From: an uncultured Methanobrevibacter sp.
Lineage (GTDB): Archaea > Methanobacteriota > Methanobacteria > Methanobacteriales > Methanobacteriaceae
Assembly (NCBI RefSeq): GCF_937906425.1
Contig: NZ_CALCYR010000130.1
Coordinates: 1-5,539 of the forward strand
Direction: 5' to 3'
Length of the DNA: 5,539 bases
Of the stretch, positions 4,210 through 5,539 are shown piece by piece; position 1 is the first letter of the stretch, and every line of letters starts with the position of its first letter. A program made the position numbers and the translations under genes. The notes under the pieces were generated by a model that saw nothing but the letters and a program-made list of their open reading frames with translations, searched no databases and was not told where the DNA came from.

Positions 4210-5259
4210 ATGAATTTTGATGAAGAAATCAAATTAGTGGAAGAACTCTGTATGACTCCAGGTATTTCTGGTCATGAAGAAAAAATTGCAGAGATTATTA
4301 AAAGAGAATTAAAAGATGTAGCGGATGATATTGAAGTAGATTTAATGGGAAATCTTATAGCTACCAAAAAAGGTTCCTCTAAAAAAGGACCGACTGTAAT
4401 GCTTGCAGCTCATATGGATGAAATTGGTTTAATGGTTAGATATATTGATGACAATGGATATCTTAAATTCTCAACTATTGGCGGAATTAATGACCAGATG
4501 TTAATGAACCAAACTGTTGTTATTCATTCTAAAAATGGAGATATAACTGGTGTAATCGGTTCCAAACCACCTCATGTTACAAAGCCTGAAGAAAGAAAAA
4601 AAGTTGTTCCATATGATGAAATGTTTATTGATATTGGCGCAAAGGATAAGGAACAAGCTGAAGAAATGGTCTGCATTGGAGATCCAATTACATTTAAATC
4701 CTGGTTTGAAGCATTCCCAAATAATTTGGTAATGGCAAAGGCTTTGGATAACCGTCTTGGTTGTTATGTAATGATGGAAGTTTTAAAAAGGGTAGACTCT
4801 AAGGCAACCGTTTATGGTGTTGGAACAACCCAAGAGGAAGTAGGATTAAAAGGGGCAAAGGTAACTTCATTTAAGTTAAATCCAGATATGGCATTTGCTC
4901 TTGATGTAACCTTATCCGGTGATCACCCTGGAATCAAACCTGAAGAGGCTCCTGTAGTCATTGGAAAAGGACCTGCTGTAATCATGATTGACGCAAGTGG
5001 CAGAGGAATAATTACTCCAAAAATCATTAGAGATTTATTGATTGGAACTGGAGAAAAAGAGGAAATTCCATTCCAACTTGAAGTCAGTGACGGTGGTACT
5101 ACTGACGGTACTGCAATCCACCTTACCAGAGAAGGTATTCCAACAGGAGTTTTATCAGTACCTACAAGATACATTCACACAACTGTTAGTGTAGCAAGCA
5201 TGGAAGACGTTGAAAATACTATTCAATTGATTGTAGCGGCTATAAACAGTTTAGAATAA
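4210..5259 (+). CDS. M42 family metallo-aminopeptidase (TET type)
   Basis: Cytosolic zinc or cobalt aminopeptidase of 349 residues, the normal length for M42. Archaeal members assemble into tetrahedral dodecamers (TET) that trim peptides released by the proteasome. The full two-metal site is visible: H68 in AAHMDEIG, D180 in KALDNRLG, catalytic E209 and ligand E210 in TTQEEVGLKGA, D232 in ALDVT, and H323 in RYIHTT. These lie close to the Pyrococcus TET residues H68, D182, E212/E213, D235 and H323. SDGGTTDGTAIH (293-304) is another family signature. The interposed dimerisation domain falls at about 70-170. The gene has its own promoter and terminator and is transcribed away from the Mur ligase, so it is probably not part of that group. 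Such proteins are often labelled endoglucanase or CelM; no glycosidase feature is seen. Specificity within the TET types cannot be assigned from sequence alone. Confidence 0.93.
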   Translation: MNFDEEIKLVEELCMTPGISGHEEKIAEIIKRELKDVADDIEVDLMGNLIATKKGSSKKGPTVMLAAHMDEIGLMVRYIDDNGYLKFSTIGGINDQMLMNQTVVIHSKNGDITGVIGSKPPHVTKPEERKKVVPYDEMFIDIGAKDKEQAEEMVCIGDPITFKSWFEAFPNNLVMAKALDNRLGCYVMMEVLKRVDSKATVYGVGTTQEEVGLKGAKVTSFKLNPDMAFALDVTLSGDHPGIKPEEAPVVIGKGPAVIMIDASGRGIITPKIIRDLLIGTGEKEEIPFQLEVSDGGTTDGTAIHLTREGIPTGVLSVPTRYIHTTVSVASMEDVENTIQLIVAAINSLE

Positions 5260-5284
5260 GTTTATCTTATTCTTTTTTCTTTTT
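5253..5284 (+). terminator. Stem-loop plus U-tract terminator of the M42 gene
   Basis: AGAATAAG (5253-5260) pairs perfectly with CTTATTCT (5266-5273) around a five-base loop TTTAT, and runs of T follow at once (5273-5278, then more after C5279). The TAA stop (5257-5259) lies inside the left arm, so translation and the hairpin exclude each other. The U-tract alone would satisfy archaeal termination. Confidence 0.7.
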
Positions 5285-5302
5285 GATTTTTATTATTATT
5301 TT

Positions 5303-5400
5303 AATTCTTTTTTTAATTTTTTTTTATATTTTTATTTTATTTTTAATTCTTTTTTTATATTTTTATTTTATTTTAATTCTTTTTTTATCTTTTTTAGCAT
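5303..5400 (+). repeat. T-rich direct repeats downstream of the M42 gene
   Basis: AATTCTTTTTTT begins at 5303, 5345 and 5375, giving periods of 42 and 30 bp. The tail TATATTTTTATTTTATTTT is shared by the first two units. The RNA would contain a series of U-runs, possibly back-up terminators. Confidence 0.75.
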
Positions 5401-5473
5401 TTTTTCTTTATTTATTTTTTATTTATTTTATTTTTAAATTAAAATTAATTTTTTTTTAATTTTTATTAAATTT

Positions 5474-5502
5474 AAATTTATTTTTTAAAATAAATTTTTT
5501 TT
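5474..5502 (+). terminator. Perfect 11-bp palindrome followed by T-tract
   Basis: AAATTTATTTT (5474-5484) and AAAATAAATTT (5487-5497) are exact inverted copies two bases apart, followed by further T to 5502. It could fold as a 10-bp stem with a four-base loop. It may be a second terminator for the plus strand or simply AT-rich palindromic spacer. The rest of 5403-5539 shows no gene. Confidence 0.35.
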
Positions 5503-5539
5503 ATTATAGTATACTTAATATAAAAAAATATTTTTTAAA

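Noticed and set aside
4923..5174. Minus-strand open frame of 83 codons
   Set aside because: It is antisense to the catalytic part of the M42 peptidase and is best explained as a shadow.
4210..5259. Endoglucanase (CelM) assignment for the M42 gene
   Set aside because: All visible residues are those of a two-metal aminopeptidase; the cellulase label is a common inherited name without support here.

Overview
The window looks like chromosome of a low-GC methanogenic archaeon of the Methanobacteriales, most likely Methanobrevibacter or a close relative. The evidence is very AT-rich spacers around genes of moderate GC, GGTGA/GTGA ribosome-binding sites, a tetrahedral-type M42 aminopeptidase, and an archaeal Mur ligase of the kind used to build pseudomurein. 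The genus is inferred from gene content and base composition, not from a database match.

Layout. Bases 1-394 contain no gene. They hold three families of AT-rich direct repeats with 40-46 bp periods and T-tracts spaced at 40-46 bp. Three genes follow on the minus strand, here in transcription order: a three-domain Mur ligase family protein (2547-3869), an exported sequon-rich protein with a C-terminal VanW-like domain (1152-2387), and a MobA-like nucleotidyltransferase (395-1051). The spacers are 159 and 100 bases. A 340-base divergent promoter region (3870-4209) separates them from a plus-strand M42 metallopeptidase (4210-5259). That gene ends in a stem-loop plus U-tract terminator, followed by T-rich repeats to the end of the window.

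Function. The three minus-strand genes form a plausible cell-envelope group: a cytoplasmic ligase adding amino acids to a nucleotide-linked precursor, a nucleotidyltransferase that could supply such a precursor, and a secreted or membrane-anchored protein carrying a domain otherwise known from bacterial cell-wall and vancomycin-resistance loci. In a pseudomurein organism the natural reading is pseudomurein precursor synthesis and wall maturation. The role of each protein is inferred. The M42 peptidase is probably an independent cytosolic peptide-degrading enzyme.

The least explained items are the VanW-like domain in an archaeal envelope protein, the possibility that the nucleotidyltransferase makes an unusual UDP-amino-acid, and the direct repeats of about 30-46 bp that occur 3' of three of the four genes.
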